Source: Anaerolineae bacterium (GTDB taxonomy: Bacteria; Chloroflexota; Anaerolineae; B4-G1; SLSP01). Taken from it: 64,000 nucleotides of DNA. The position numbers were made by a program, and so were the translations under genes. Below the pieces are notes generated by a model. The model ran no database searches and was not told the DNA's origin. It saw only the letters and a program-made list of their open reading frames with translations. Of this stretch, positions 21,459 through 32,100 are shown in pieces. How positions within the stretch are numbered: position 1 is the first letter of the stretch; the number at the start of each line of letters is the position of its first letter. Where the stretch lies: assembly GCA_026645815.1 (NCBI GenBank), contig JAPKMR010000018.1:1-64000 (forward strand), in the 5' to 3' direction.

Positions 21459-24400
21459 CTAAGAGTTTCCCATCAATTCCACGGTCCCTTCACCGCCATC
21501 TACCGTGATCATTTGCCCGTCTTTGATGCGTCGGGTAGCCACACCCGTCCCCATCACTGCCGGGATGCCGTACTCGCGGGCGACGATGCTGCCATGGGAG
21601 AGGGGTCCTCCAATATCGGTGACGACCGCAGCTGCCATCGCAAAGAGTGGCGTCCAGGCTGGCGTGGTGGTCCCCGCGACCAGAACGCATCCCGGTCGCA
21701 TCCGGTTGAAGTCCTCGGGACCTTGAAGCACACAGGCAGGCGCCGTCACCTTACCTGTGCTCGCGCCAATCCCTTTGAGCACGTCGCCTTCCTGACTGGC
21801 TTCCGATGCTGGTGTGAAGGATTCCATATTGATGCCCAGGTATTTCTTCCGGGGGGGCAACGTGGGCGGTGGGACGACACGGGCAAGTGTTGAGTGATGG
21901 GCTTTGCGTTGTGCAACCTCTTCGAGCAGTGCCCGAGGGGCATTGTCGTTTGCCAGCGCCGTCATGGATGCCTCCATCTCGTCCGCTTTCAACCAGAATA
22001 TATCCTCGGCTTCGGCAATGGCGTTCGCCTGCATGCAGCGCCGCCCCAACTCACGCAGCAGCCCGCGCAGCGCCGGATAACCCAGCCCAATATCGGCAAG
22101 GGCATCTTCGCGTACTTGTGCCATGGCTTGCCCCAGCTTGAGAGTCTTTTCGAAAGCCCAGCGACGTAGCCCCTTGAGTCGGGCGCGCGCCTCTTCGACA
22201 GCCTGCTCGCGTCTTTCTGCAGTCGCTTTTTGGCGTTCATGGGGATTGATGCCGCCACCGCGCAGGTACATCTTGATGGTTTCTAGCATCGGTGTGGGAT
22301 CATCCGCCGGCAGCAACCTGGCAAAATCCAGATCATAGATGAGGTGACCATAGGCATCCAGGTATGTTTTAAGTTGCTCGCAGAAGTCGTCCCAACCGGG
22401 GAGTATGGGGTAGGCTGCAGGGAGCAAGTGAGCAACCAGATCAGTGGTGGGGGTGCTGAGGAAGTGCTCGACCAGCTCAGGTTGGCTGCGTATCCACTCT
22501 GCCAGGTCATAGAGCGATTTCTCAGCCTGAATGGGGGTGCTGTCATAACCCATCAAAAACACAGAAGCCTCTGGATCGCCTGTGCGGCGGAGCAGCTTGT
22601 TGTAGACGTTGGTGAACAACATCTCGGCGCCTGCTGATGCACCCGTCGTTGCCACCAGCAACGCTGAGAAGTGTAACATCGCCGCAGTGTTGAGCTCCTG
22701 GATTCCAGCCCACAGCTCATCCAAAGACAATGTTCCCGGCGCCCGGCTTTGCCAGCGGGCGACCGCTGCCACATACTGCGGGCGGATTTTGTCCCGCCAG
22801 AGTGGTATCGCTTCACGTAGCATGCGCGGCATAGCAGTCATCATTCGGCTGAGAATCCACCACCACTCTTGCAACGTATACCCGGCATTGATATAGACAT
22901 AGCTGTTGAGGGTCACGATATAATCTGGCAGTATTGGCTCAGAACGGGTCAAAGGGCGCAGCACCTCTTTGACCCCAACGCGGGCAATCGTTGGGATAGC
23001 CAGGGTCTCAAATAATGGGCTGACTGGATTCGGCATCAGGTCGGCGATGCCGGTATGCATATATTGGCTCTTGGGGTTGGGAAGAGTCCATTCGATGGCA
23101 TGTGCATCCTTGTGGAGCGTGATGCGCCCGGTGTCGCCATCCACAGTGATGGTTTGCCCATCGCGGATGCGTTGTGTGGCAACGCCGACACCGGTGACTG
23201 CGGGCAAGCCGTATTCACGGGCGACGATGCCGCCATGCGAAAGTGCGCCGCCCAGGTCGGTGACAACCCCTCCAGCGAGCGTGAAAAGCGGCGTCCATGC
23301 GGGTGTGGTGATGTGCGCCACCAGAATGTCCCCAGCTTGGAAGTGTGCAGTCTCACCGGGTGTGGCGAGGATTCGTGCAATGCCTGTGACTTTCCCGGGG
23401 CTTACGCCTAGCCCTGTAAGGGTGTTGCCCTCGATTTGCGGTGCAACTTCGGGTACAGGGGTGACGTACTTCCACCACCAGACGGGCTTGCCGCCTTCCG
23501 GCAGGTGCGTCGGTGGTTGAAGCCCCTGCCAGCTCTCCCAATCTGCGCGTCGTTGGGCCACGCTCATCAGCAGGGGTGTCGCCGTTTGCCTTGCTTCGAG
23601 TGTCTCGACTATCGCCCCAATTTCCTCTGCGGTCAGGAAGTAGATGTCATCCGGTGCGCTCAAGGCTTCAGCGGCGACCAGACGGCGCCCCAATTCTCGA
23701 AGATCGCGGCGCATCGCGCGCCAGGCAAGCCCAAACTCGAACATGGCATTCTCACGTTCGCGCGCCCCCTCGCGGGCTTGCGCCAGCAATTGTGTCAACT
23801 TCCTGAATTTGCGCGAGGTGAGGCGCGCTTCCAGTGCCGCGACTGCTGCTTCGCGTTCAGCCATCATCCGTGCCAGGCGTGTCGAGGGCGCTTCCTGCCC
23901 CTGCAGGTAGCCGCGCAGCGCCAGCAAAATCGCCTGCGGATCGTCTGAGAGCGTCGGCATCAGTGGATCAATCGAGGAAAACTGGTAACCGTATGCATCC
24001 AGATGGGCCTGGAATTGCGTCAGGAAGGTCGCGCCACCTGGATGGGCGGCGCAGGCAGTCAAAGCTTCGCCATCCGTTTGGGTGAACAGGTCTGCCAACC
24101 CCAGGTCGCGCGCGGATTGCGCCAGTGCATAGATGGAACATTCCGCTTCATAGGGGCGCATCTCGTGACCCCGCAGATACACTTCAGGAGCGGGATCACC
24201 GGGACGTTGTACCCGGCGGTAGAATTTGCTGAAATCGCCCTCGCGTTGCAGCACCGCACGAATAATCATACCTACTGCATTCCAGTAATCGGTACCGGCG
24301 GCGAGCAAATCCTGTGCCCGTTGCCAGAGCTCGCGTGGCGTCAATGTCTCAGGTGCGGATTGGCTCAAGCGTGCCACCCGTTGCCGGTAAGTTGCCAGCA

Positions 24401-25655
24401 TTTCGGGCCACGTTTCCAACGAGCGTGCATGATCGCGCAGGGCGCAGTAGATTCCAAAGAGGTGTTTGATCTTTGGGGTAGGGCGCATGCGGGCGAAAGC
24501 ATACCCATTGCTGAAGTGCATCAATGGCCAAACCATCAAATCGTGAATTCCAAAGCGTTTTGCTAACGCATAGTTGGCGTCTTCGAACGCCGGTGCAACC
24601 CACGTGATGCCCAACGGGCTGACGGGTTCGGTGACGAACTCCATGATTCCCCCACCGCGCATCCAGATATCGCCTGCCGGCGCCTCCCAGGTCACCGGTG
24701 TGGGAGGCAGCGCCGTGATCGGTCGCGCCTGGACGATGAAGCCACGACCCTCTGCCCAGCACCATTCGATGTCTTGTGGCGCACCGTAGAGTGCCTCGAT
24801 TTCGCGTGCCAACCGCGCCAGCTCTGTGATTTGGGTCGCGTCTAGCACCTGCACCTGACGTTGGTCAGCGGCAACGGGGCGTTCTTCCGTTCCCAGCTCT
24901 GTGCGAATCGTCATCACTTCCTTATCCGCCACATTACAATCTAGAAGCTGCCCGGTGGTCTTAGCTACTGTATAGGTGTCCGGCGTCACCAACCCGCCGA
25001 CAATCGCTTCTCCCAAACCCCACGCGGCGTTGATGACCAGTTGCTCCCGTCGCCCATTGAGGGGATTCGCCGTGAACAGAATGCCTGCCGCTTCTGCGAA
25101 GATGAGTTGCTGAACGACAACCGCCAGGCTCACCGTGTCAGGATCAATGCCCCGTCGCATCCGGTAGCCGATGGCACGCGCCGTCCACAGGCTGGACCAG
25201 CAGCGGCGGACGGCGTCCAGCACCGCATCCACACCCCGAATGTTGAGATAGGTGTCCTGCTGCCCGGCGAAGGAGGCGTCTGGTAAATCCTCAGCGGTAG
25301 CTGAAGAACGGATGGCAACGGAGACCGGAGTGGCAGACAGGGATAGATAAGCACCCCTGATGGCACCGGCAATGCTTGAGGGAATGGGAGCTTCGATAAA
25401 CAGCGCGCGGATTTGATTCGAGGCGGCTTCGAGGTGCGCTGGTTGCGCCACATCCACATCCCGCAGTGCCGCGAGAATGCGCGGTTGCAGGGCGTTCTCT
25501 GCGACAAATTGCTGATAGGCAGCTGTTGTGATGTGGAAGCCGTCGGGAACGGGCAATCCGGCGTTCACCAGTTTTGCCAGCGAAGCGCCTTTGCCACCGA
25601 CCGTGTTTAGCGTGGCGTGTTCATCCGCCAGGGAAAGAATGATGGTTGCTTCCAT
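21459..25655 (-). CDS. PEP synthase/rifampin phosphotransferase-like enzyme with tandemly duplicated C-terminal module
   Basis: 1398 aa; PPDK_N-type ATP-grasp (GGKGASLAKLVNAGLPVPDGF, SSATAEDLPDASFAGQQDT); two PEP-utilizer mobile domains, GGALSHGGIVAREYGLPAV and GGPLSHGSIVAREYGIPAV, each after a helical RIF-domain-like segment. Confidence 0.88.
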   Translation of the reverse strand: MEATIILSLADEHATLNTVGGKGASLAKLVNAGLPVPDGFHITTAAYQQFVAENALQPRILAALRDVDVAQPAHLEAASNQIRALFIEAPIPSSIAGAIRGAYLSLSATPVSVAIRSSATAEDLPDASFAGQQDTYLNIRGVDAVLDAVRRCWSSLWTARAIGYRMRRGIDPDTVSLAVVVQQLIFAEAAGILFTANPLNGRREQLVINAAWGLGEAIVGGLVTPDTYTVAKTTGQLLDCNVADKEVMTIRTELGTEERPVAADQRQVQVLDATQITELARLAREIEALYGAPQDIEWCWAEGRGFIVQARPITALPPTPVTWEAPAGDIWMRGGGIMEFVTEPVSPLGITWVAPAFEDANYALAKRFGIHDLMVWPLMHFSNGYAFARMRPTPKIKHLFGIYCALRDHARSLETWPEMLATYRQRVARLSQSAPETLTPRELWQRAQDLLAAGTDYWNAVGMIIRAVLQREGDFSKFYRRVQRPGDPAPEVYLRGHEMRPYEAECSIYALAQSARDLGLADLFTQTDGEALTACAAHPGGATFLTQFQAHLDAYGYQFSSIDPLMPTLSDDPQAILLALRGYLQGQEAPSTRLARMMAEREAAVAALEARLTSRKFRKLTQLLAQAREGARERENAMFEFGLAWRAMRRDLRELGRRLVAAEALSAPDDIYFLTAEEIGAIVETLEARQTATPLLMSVAQRRADWESWQGLQPPTHLPEGGKPVWWWKYVTPVPEVAPQIEGNTLTGLGVSPGKVTGIARILATPGETAHFQAGDILVAHITTPAWTPLFTLAGGVVTDLGGALSHGGIVAREYGLPAVTGVGVATQRIRDGQTITVDGDTGRITLHKDAHAIEWTLPNPKSQYMHTGIADLMPNPVSPLFETLAIPTIARVGVKEVLRPLTRSEPILPDYIVTLNSYVYINAGYTLQEWWWILSRMMTAMPRMLREAIPLWRDKIRPQYVAAVARWQSRAPGTLSLDELWAGIQELNTAAMLHFSALLVATTGASAGAEMLFTNVYNKLLRRTGDPEASVFLMGYDSTPIQAEKSLYDLAEWIRSQPELVEHFLSTPTTDLVAHLLPAAYPILPGWDDFCEQLKTYLDAYGHLIYDLDFARLLPADDPTPMLETIKMYLRGGGINPHERQKATAERREQAVEEARARLKGLRRWAFEKTLKLGQAMAQVREDALADIGLGYPALRGLLRELGRRCMQANAIAEAEDIFWLKADEMEASMTALANDNAPRALLEEVAQRKAHHSTLARVVPPPTLPPRKKYLGINMESFTPASEASQEGDVLKGIGASTGKVTAPACVLQGPEDFNRMRPGCVLVAGTTTPAWTPLFAMAAAVVTDIGGPLSHGSIVAREYGIPAVMGTGVATRRIKDGQMITVDGGEGTVELMGNS

Positions 25656-25738
25656 AGTTCACCTCTGTTCTGTTTAGAAATTGTCGCGAGCGGGCTGCGC
25701 GGAGTGGGTATTGAAGTTCCCTACCCACAAAAGCCACT

Positions 25739-25981
25739 TTACTCAGCTGCTCCCGCTTTCCGGCGCTTGACCGAGACCAGCGTGAGATTCAGATCCCACA
25801 GTTTGTTCAACATGCCACGGAGGGTGACTTGATCCACGACGCCGGTAAGGATCGTGAAGTCGCCGGTTGCGACGCTCAACGTCATCCCGTCAAACCATGC
25901 TTCCCACCGTGGATCAAGCCGGCCTTGGATCGTGAGCTCATAGGCATAATCTTCGTCGTCCACATCGCCTCCATTGCCCAA
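25739..25981 (-). CDS. Conserved small protein (~80 aa), first gene upstream of the phosphotransferase-like gene
   Basis: YELTIQGRLDPRWEAWFDGMTLS...FTILTGVVDQVTLRGMLNKLWDLNLTLVSVKR resembles a small protein type I recall from Chloroflexota/Actinobacteria; a GTG start at 25963 after a GGAGG is possible. Confidence 0.65.
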   Translation of the reverse strand: MGNGGDVDDEDYAYELTIQGRLDPRWEAWFDGMTLSVATGDFTILTGVVDQVTLRGMLNKLWDLNLTLVSVKRRKAGAAE

Positions 25982-26079
25982 ACTGGGTCTGCAACTGGCA
26001 GTTGCCAGTCACGTCCAAAAGCCAGGGCTAGTGGGAACTCTCGCACCGGGGTGTCTCCAGGGCGGAGTTTCATTTGCCT

Positions 26080-26105
26080 CATGCCTTGAGTATACTCCAG
26101 GCATG
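26080..26105. promoter_or_regulatory. 26-bp near-palindrome overlapping a putative minus-strand -10
   Basis: CATGCCT-T-GAGTATACTC-C-AGGCATG: one mismatched pair in 13; minus-strand TATACT with ATGACA 18 bp upstream. Confidence 0.6.
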
Positions 26106-26155
26106 GGTGAGTTGTCATCCCCTAAATAGGTGATTGCCGGGGTGAAAAACGGGAG

Positions 26156-29023
26156 CTAAAGCAAACCCAGTTCCTGGGCGCGGGCAACGGCTTCGTAACG
26201 GCTGTGCGCCTCGAGTTTGCTATAGATGTTCTTGAGGTGTGAACGCGCGGTATTGCTTGAAATGTAAAGACGGCTTGCGATATCGGTGATGGAGAGACCT
26301 GAGGCTAACAACTTCAGGACCTCCATTTCGCGTTCGGAGAGTAGCGCCGCCGGCGCCGGGGTGAAGAGCGGCGATGGTCGAGGCGTTGCTGCTGGAGCCT
26401 TAGTTTCTGACTCCGCTTCGAAAGCCGCCAGAATGGTGGCGGCATAGGGATGGTGTTTTTTGCTTGCGCTTGTCATTTTCTCCAGGAGTCTGCGCAACGG
26501 CGGTCCTTCATCGAGAAAAGTGCGCAAGTAACCTTCCGGCGCCGCGTTGTTGAGCGCTTGCTCCAGCGTGTCCAGCGCCTCCGATTCTCGTCCCAGGGCA
26601 CTGAGAATCACGGCTTGAAGATCGAGAATCTCGAGAATCATGCCCGGGCGGTCACGGGCAACAAAGCGTGGCATCACGGTTTGCAGCACGTTCAGAGCGG
26701 TATCGTGTTGTCCCTGAATGTGGTGCCAGCGCGCCAGTACCAGCAACTCGTATTTCTGCAGATGTTGTGCGGCGTAAGAATTATCCTCTCGGGGCAGATC
26801 TGCGACGTTCAACCCGCGTTCTTCGAGCCAATGTGCCACGGCAGCAGCACTGGCGAGGTCCCCGGCGGCGGCGCGCTGAACATTGATGCGTGCGCGCAGC
26901 AGTGCCACCAACAAGTCGTCAATGTCGGTCGTGTCAAAGTGGTCGGCGATGGTCTCGGCGCGCCGCAAACTGGCTTCGGCGCCCTCATTATTTCCCCGTT
27001 CGTGTTGCAGTTGCGTCAGACCGATATAGCCATCGAGCGCATTTACCTCGCTCCAGCGCTCGGTCAGAGCGATTCCCTCCTTGAACGCTTCTTCCGCGGC
27101 ATCCAGCGCATTCCACTCGCGGTAGATTTCGCCTAAGCCCATGAGGGCGTTCCCCGCTATGGGCAAACGCTGCCCGCCGGCATCTGTTGCCAGGTCGAGC
27201 GCTTGCTCGTAGAGTTGCCGCGCCCGGTGCAGTTTACCTTCGCGCCATGCCATCTCCGCCTGGTGGCAGAGCACCAGCGCTGCGACCAGGATGTTGCCAG
27301 ATTGGCGACTGACGCGGGTGACTTCTTCCAATAATGCCTTCCCGTCCGCTGTTTGCCCGGTGGCTAACTGGCTGATCCCCAAGCTCCATGCTGCCAGGTT
27401 GCGCATGAAAGTATCTTCAGGGGGGATCTCAGCGAGCGCGCGTTCCGAAAGCATCGCCGCTTTTTCCACTTCACCCCGGTACAGGGCGACAAAACTGAGG
27501 AGGGAGGCGGCTTTGGCAGGGACATGGGCGGTCGTTTGAGGGTTGAAACTCTCGGTGGCGCGTATCGCTGCTTCCAGGCGAGATTCTATCAGTGTCCAGG
27601 GATTCCCTGTCACCAACATGACCCAGGCCTGGTAAAGGCACAAGGTTGGATGGCAGAGAATGGTGGATTCGGGCAGTTGCTCCAACCAGGCGAGGAAGGT
27701 GCGGACCTCGCTGCGCATAAGAACGGCTTCGGCGCTCTGCTCGATAAGGCTCGCTGCGCGTTCAAAGTCTGCGGCTTTCAGAGCGTGTGCGATGGCTTCC
27801 GAAAATTGAGCCTGTGCCTCGTACCACAGACTGGCACGCCGGTGCAATTGGGGCGCTAACTGGGGAGCGGTTTGCGCCAATCGGTTTTGGAGCAGGTCGG
27901 CGAACAGCTGGTGGTAACGATACCATTCCCGGTGATCATCCAGGGGCACGAGGAAGAGATTTGCCGCGTCTAAAGCCTTCAGAATCTCGGTCGAGGCTAG
28001 CGGCGCCGTCTCCGCTTCATCGTTCCATAGTGCATCGCACAGTGCGCCGTTCAGCCGGGTGAGAATGGAGGTGCGGAGCAAGAAGTCCTGGATGGCGGCG
28101 GGTTGGTTTTCCAGCACCTCTTCGATGAAGTAATCCAGCACAAAGCGATTGCTTCCCGCGAAAGCATGGATGAACTGGGTTATATCTGGGGGCGTACCTG
28201 CCTGGTTTGCCGCCTGCAACGCCAGCGAGGCCATCTGCAGACCGGCAACCCAGCCCTCCGTGCGCTTTGCCAGCATGGCGATGTGATCTTCAGTGAAGGC
28301 GATTCCGGTTACTGCGTAGAGGAAAGCTGCTGCCTCCGCATGGGTGAAGCGTAGCTCACCGGCGCGTAGCTCCGTCACCTCTCCCCGTGCTCGCAATCGC
28401 GCAATCGGCAACGGTGGATCAGCGCGGGTCGCGATAACCAGGTGCAGGGTGGGAGGCAAATGATCGAGCAGAAATGTGATGGCTTCGTGGATGGTGTTCT
28501 CATGAATGAGGTGAAGATCATCGAGCACCATCACGCACGGCGTGGGCAAGGTTACCAACTGGTTTAGCAATGCGGTCAGGCGCGCAGGGCTGAGCGGCGC
28601 CATATCCAACTCGGAATCGGGTGAAGTAAATGGCTGTGGGAGGGTGGGCAATGTGTTGAGCGCCGCGACCAGATAGCTCCAAAAGCGTGCCGGGTCGTTA
28701 TCGGTCGCATCGAGTGAAAGCCAGGCGAAGGGGTGAGTGCCAGCGGTAGCCCAGGCGCTCACCAGCGTCGTCTTGCCGAATCCGGCGGGAGCAGCCACGA
28801 GCGTGAGCTTGCGGTGACTTCCAGCCTCGAGCAGTGCGAGCAGGCGCGGTCGCGATACGAGCTCGGGCCGTGGGCGTGGAATATAGAGCTTGGTGGTGAG
28901 AATCTCGATGGTCACAGTTTTTGGTGTGCTTTCCTGATTGATTGCTTTGATTGTAACATCAGGACACATCTGAGGCAAGCCCTTAATAAAACTCTGAGTC
29001 GTCAGAATTGCGCTATGGAACAA
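26156..29023 (-). CDS. MalT-like LuxR-family ATP-dependent transcriptional regulator
   Basis: 955 aa; TTKLYIPRPRPELVSRPRLL, Walker A AAPAGFGKTTL, C-terminal GerE HTH LSEREMEVLKLLASGLSITDIASRLYISSNTARSHLKNIYSKL. Confidence 0.93.
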   Translation of the reverse strand: MFHSAILTTQSFIKGLPQMCPDVTIKAINQESTPKTVTIEILTTKLYIPRPRPELVSRPRLLALLEAGSHRKLTLVAAPAGFGKTTLVSAWATAGTHPFAWLSLDATDNDPARFWSYLVAALNTLPTLPQPFTSPDSELDMAPLSPARLTALLNQLVTLPTPCVMVLDDLHLIHENTIHEAITFLLDHLPPTLHLVIATRADPPLPIARLRARGEVTELRAGELRFTHAEAAAFLYAVTGIAFTEDHIAMLAKRTEGWVAGLQMASLALQAANQAGTPPDITQFIHAFAGSNRFVLDYFIEEVLENQPAAIQDFLLRTSILTRLNGALCDALWNDEAETAPLASTEILKALDAANLFLVPLDDHREWYRYHQLFADLLQNRLAQTAPQLAPQLHRRASLWYEAQAQFSEAIAHALKAADFERAASLIEQSAEAVLMRSEVRTFLAWLEQLPESTILCHPTLCLYQAWVMLVTGNPWTLIESRLEAAIRATESFNPQTTAHVPAKAASLLSFVALYRGEVEKAAMLSERALAEIPPEDTFMRNLAAWSLGISQLATGQTADGKALLEEVTRVSRQSGNILVAALVLCHQAEMAWREGKLHRARQLYEQALDLATDAGGQRLPIAGNALMGLGEIYREWNALDAAEEAFKEGIALTERWSEVNALDGYIGLTQLQHERGNNEGAEASLRRAETIADHFDTTDIDDLLVALLRARINVQRAAAGDLASAAAVAHWLEERGLNVADLPREDNSYAAQHLQKYELLVLARWHHIQGQHDTALNVLQTVMPRFVARDRPGMILEILDLQAVILSALGRESEALDTLEQALNNAAPEGYLRTFLDEGPPLRRLLEKMTSASKKHHPYAATILAAFEAESETKAPAATPRPSPLFTPAPAALLSEREMEVLKLLASGLSITDIASRLYISSNTARSHLKNIYSKLEAHSRYEAVARAQELGLL

Positions 29024-29131
29024 TCGGCCTATACTTGGGTTTGGAGAGGTATGCTGAATCTCGATATTCCTATGGGCGCCTTCTCTCTTTCCAAAATACA
29101 GACACCCTCAAGCACAAAAGGTGAGTGACTC

Positions 29132-32100
29132 ATGCCCACAACTGCTCTGACTGCTTTCCTGCCCCCTGTCCGCACCTGGTTCGAGACGACTTTTGGTGTG
29201 CCGACGCCGCCGCAGGCGCAAGGTTGGTCTCCCATCCAGCGCGGTGAGCACACTCTCATTCTTGCGCCTACAGGCTCCGGTAAGACGCTCTCCGCGTTTT
29301 TGTGGGGTATTGATCAGCTGTTTCGCGAGTTATCCGGTTCAGCGGATCAGCCTCCCGGTAAATCCGAGGTTGAGGCAGGTATCCGCCTGGTTTATGTCTC
29401 ACCATTGAAGGCGTTGAACAATGATATTCATCGCAACCTGCGCGCGCCTCTGGAGGGCATCCGTGCTCAGGCGGAGGCTCTGGGCATTGATCTCCCTGAA
29501 ATTCGTGTTGCCGTGCGCTCCGGAGATACACCCCAACGTGAGCGGCAGGCGATGTTGCGCCAGTCACCGCATATCCTTATCACCACGCCGGAATCGCTCT
29601 ATTTGCTGCTCACCAGCCCAAAGGCACGGGAGTTATTCCGCAATGTTCGTACCGTCATCGTGGATGAGATTCACACCCTTGTGGGTAATAAACGTGGGGT
29701 TCACCTTACACTCAGCCTGGAGCGCTTACAGCATCTCGTGAACCGCCCCATTCAGCGTATCGGGCTTTCCGCGACGATTGAGCCGTTGGATGAGGCTGCG
29801 CGTTTCCTGGGAGGCTACGAATGGCGCGAAGATGCATCAGAAACCAAAAACCAGGGATCAGAAAACGCCCCGTCGCTTTTGCTCGTGCCGCGCCCTGTCA
29901 CTATCGTCAATGCAGCTTATCAGAAATCACTCGACTTGCGGGTGATGACCACGGTGGATGATTTTCGCAATCTGCCTGGTCAATCCGTATGGCCCTCGAT
30001 CATTCCGCAGGTGCTCGACCTCATTCGCAGCCACGAGACGACGCTCGTTTTCACCAACAATCGCCGCCTTGCGGAGCGTGCGGGCGATTACCTCAATGAG
30101 CAGTGGTTCGCGGAGGGGACGGGCAAAACCACCGGGTTGATTCGCGGCGGCGTTGTGACCGGCATCGGTATGATGGCGACCGGCGATGGCACGCGCGCCG
30201 GTCCCGTCCGCGTGCATCATGGCAGTGTGGCGAAGGAAGCGCGTCTGGAGTTGGAACGTCAGCTCAAGGCAGGGGAACTGCCGGCCCTTGTGGGGACCTC
30301 CTCGCTGGAGCTGGGCATTGATATCGGCGCCGTGGACCTGGTCGTGCAGCTGCAGTCTCCCAAATCTGTGGCGCAGGGCTTGCAGCGCGTCGGGCGCTCT
30401 GGGCATTTGGTCGGGAAGACGAGCGTCGGGCGCATCTTCCCCACGCACCGCGAGGATGTGGTCGAAGCAGCGGCTATTGCAGGCGGAATGTTGCGCGGCG
30501 AGGTGGAACCCACGCGCACGCCACGTCACCCGCTGGATGTGCTCGCGCAGCAGATTGTGGCGATGGTCTCCGTCGAACCGTGGCGTGTGGAGGACTTGTT
30601 CGCGTTGGTCCGTTGTGCTTATCCCTACACCGATCTCAGCGCTCGTGCCCTCCAAACCACGCTGGAAATGCTTGCCGGGCGCTACCCCAGTCAGGCTTAT
30701 CGGGAGTTGCGCGCGCGATTGGATTGGGACCGCGTCAACAATAAGCTGGCGCCACTCCCAGGCTCGCGGATGCTCGCGTTGACTAATGGCGGCACCATTC
30801 CCAACACGGGCGCCTTTGGCGCCTATCTAGGCGATGGCAAGACCAAGCTCGGCGAACTGGATGAGGAATTCGTTTTTGAGACCCGTATTGGCGATACGCT
30901 CATGCTTGGTTCGCAGGTCTGGCGTGTGGTGGATGTGACGGATGACCGGGTGATTGTATCCGAAGCGCCGGGCGCGATTCCTCGTATGCCTTTCTGGCGT
31001 GGCGATTTCCCCTGGCGTCCCTACGAACTGGGAAAACGTGTAGGCGCTTTCCGCCGCGCGGTGGTGACGCACCTGCTGCAGGCGCGTCGTGAAGCCGGGT
31101 TGGAAGATGTGGCGTATCGCGAAATGTTGCGGATGTTCCGCTCTGGAGAACATGGGGAAGCGGTGGAGGAGTGCGAAGTTCTTCCTGCATTGCGTGCTGC
31201 TGTGGCGAAGGTTCTCGCCTGGCTTTCCGAGGACTATGCACTGGATGCGCGCTCTGCCTGGCATACTCTGGATTATCTTGCGGGGCAGCTTGATCAGACG
31301 GGCGGCGTTGCTTCCGATGAGATGATTTTGGCGGAGGTCTTTGACGATGCCCTGGGCGATCCACGCCTGGTGATTCACTCGCCGTTTGGCGGGCGTGTCA
31401 ACGGTCCCTGGGGGTTGGCATTGGCGAGTGCGCTCCGCGAACGCGCCGGCATCCAGATTGAGGTAGAGACCAACGATGACGGTATCCTGTTGCGCCTGCT
31501 GGACACCGAGACAGAGTTCCCCTTGGATATTGTGACCGGCATCGGACCTGCGGAGGCGCGTGAACGCATCCTGCGTGAACTGCCTGAATCTGCTGTCTTT
31601 GGTGCGCGTTTCCGCCAGAACGCGGCGCGGGCGTTGCTGTTGCCCGGTGTGGGCAAGGGCAAACGCACGCCCTTCTGGCTACAACGGCTCCGAGCGCGGG
31701 ATTTGTTGCAGGTCGTTCGCAAATTCGATGACTTTCCCATCATCGCCGAAACTTACCGCGATTGCCTGCAGGATGTGCTCGATTTGCCACACCTGGAAGA
31801 GGTGCTCACCGGCATAAAGCAGGGCACGATCGGGGTGGCGGTTATCGAGTCTGCTACTCCCTCGCCAGTGGCGCAGAGCCTGCTCTGGGATTTCGTCAAT
31901 ACGCACATGTATGAGTGGGATGCGCCCAAAGCGGAGCAGCAGTTGCAGCTCCTTGCCGTGAACCGCGATTTGTTGCAGGACTTGCTCAAAGATGTGGCGC
32001 TGGATGAGTTATTGCGCCCCGAAGCCATCGAAACTGTGCGCGCGCAACTACAGCACACTTTGTCGAACGCACGGGTGCGCAATTCTGCAGAGCTCGCGGT

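Noticed and set aside
25882-26118. 78-aa minus ORF (MTTHPCLEYTQGMRQMKLRPGDTPV...) overlapping the 80-aa gene
   Set aside because: Would use a different frame from the recognisable small protein and spans the putative promoter palindrome; probably spurious.
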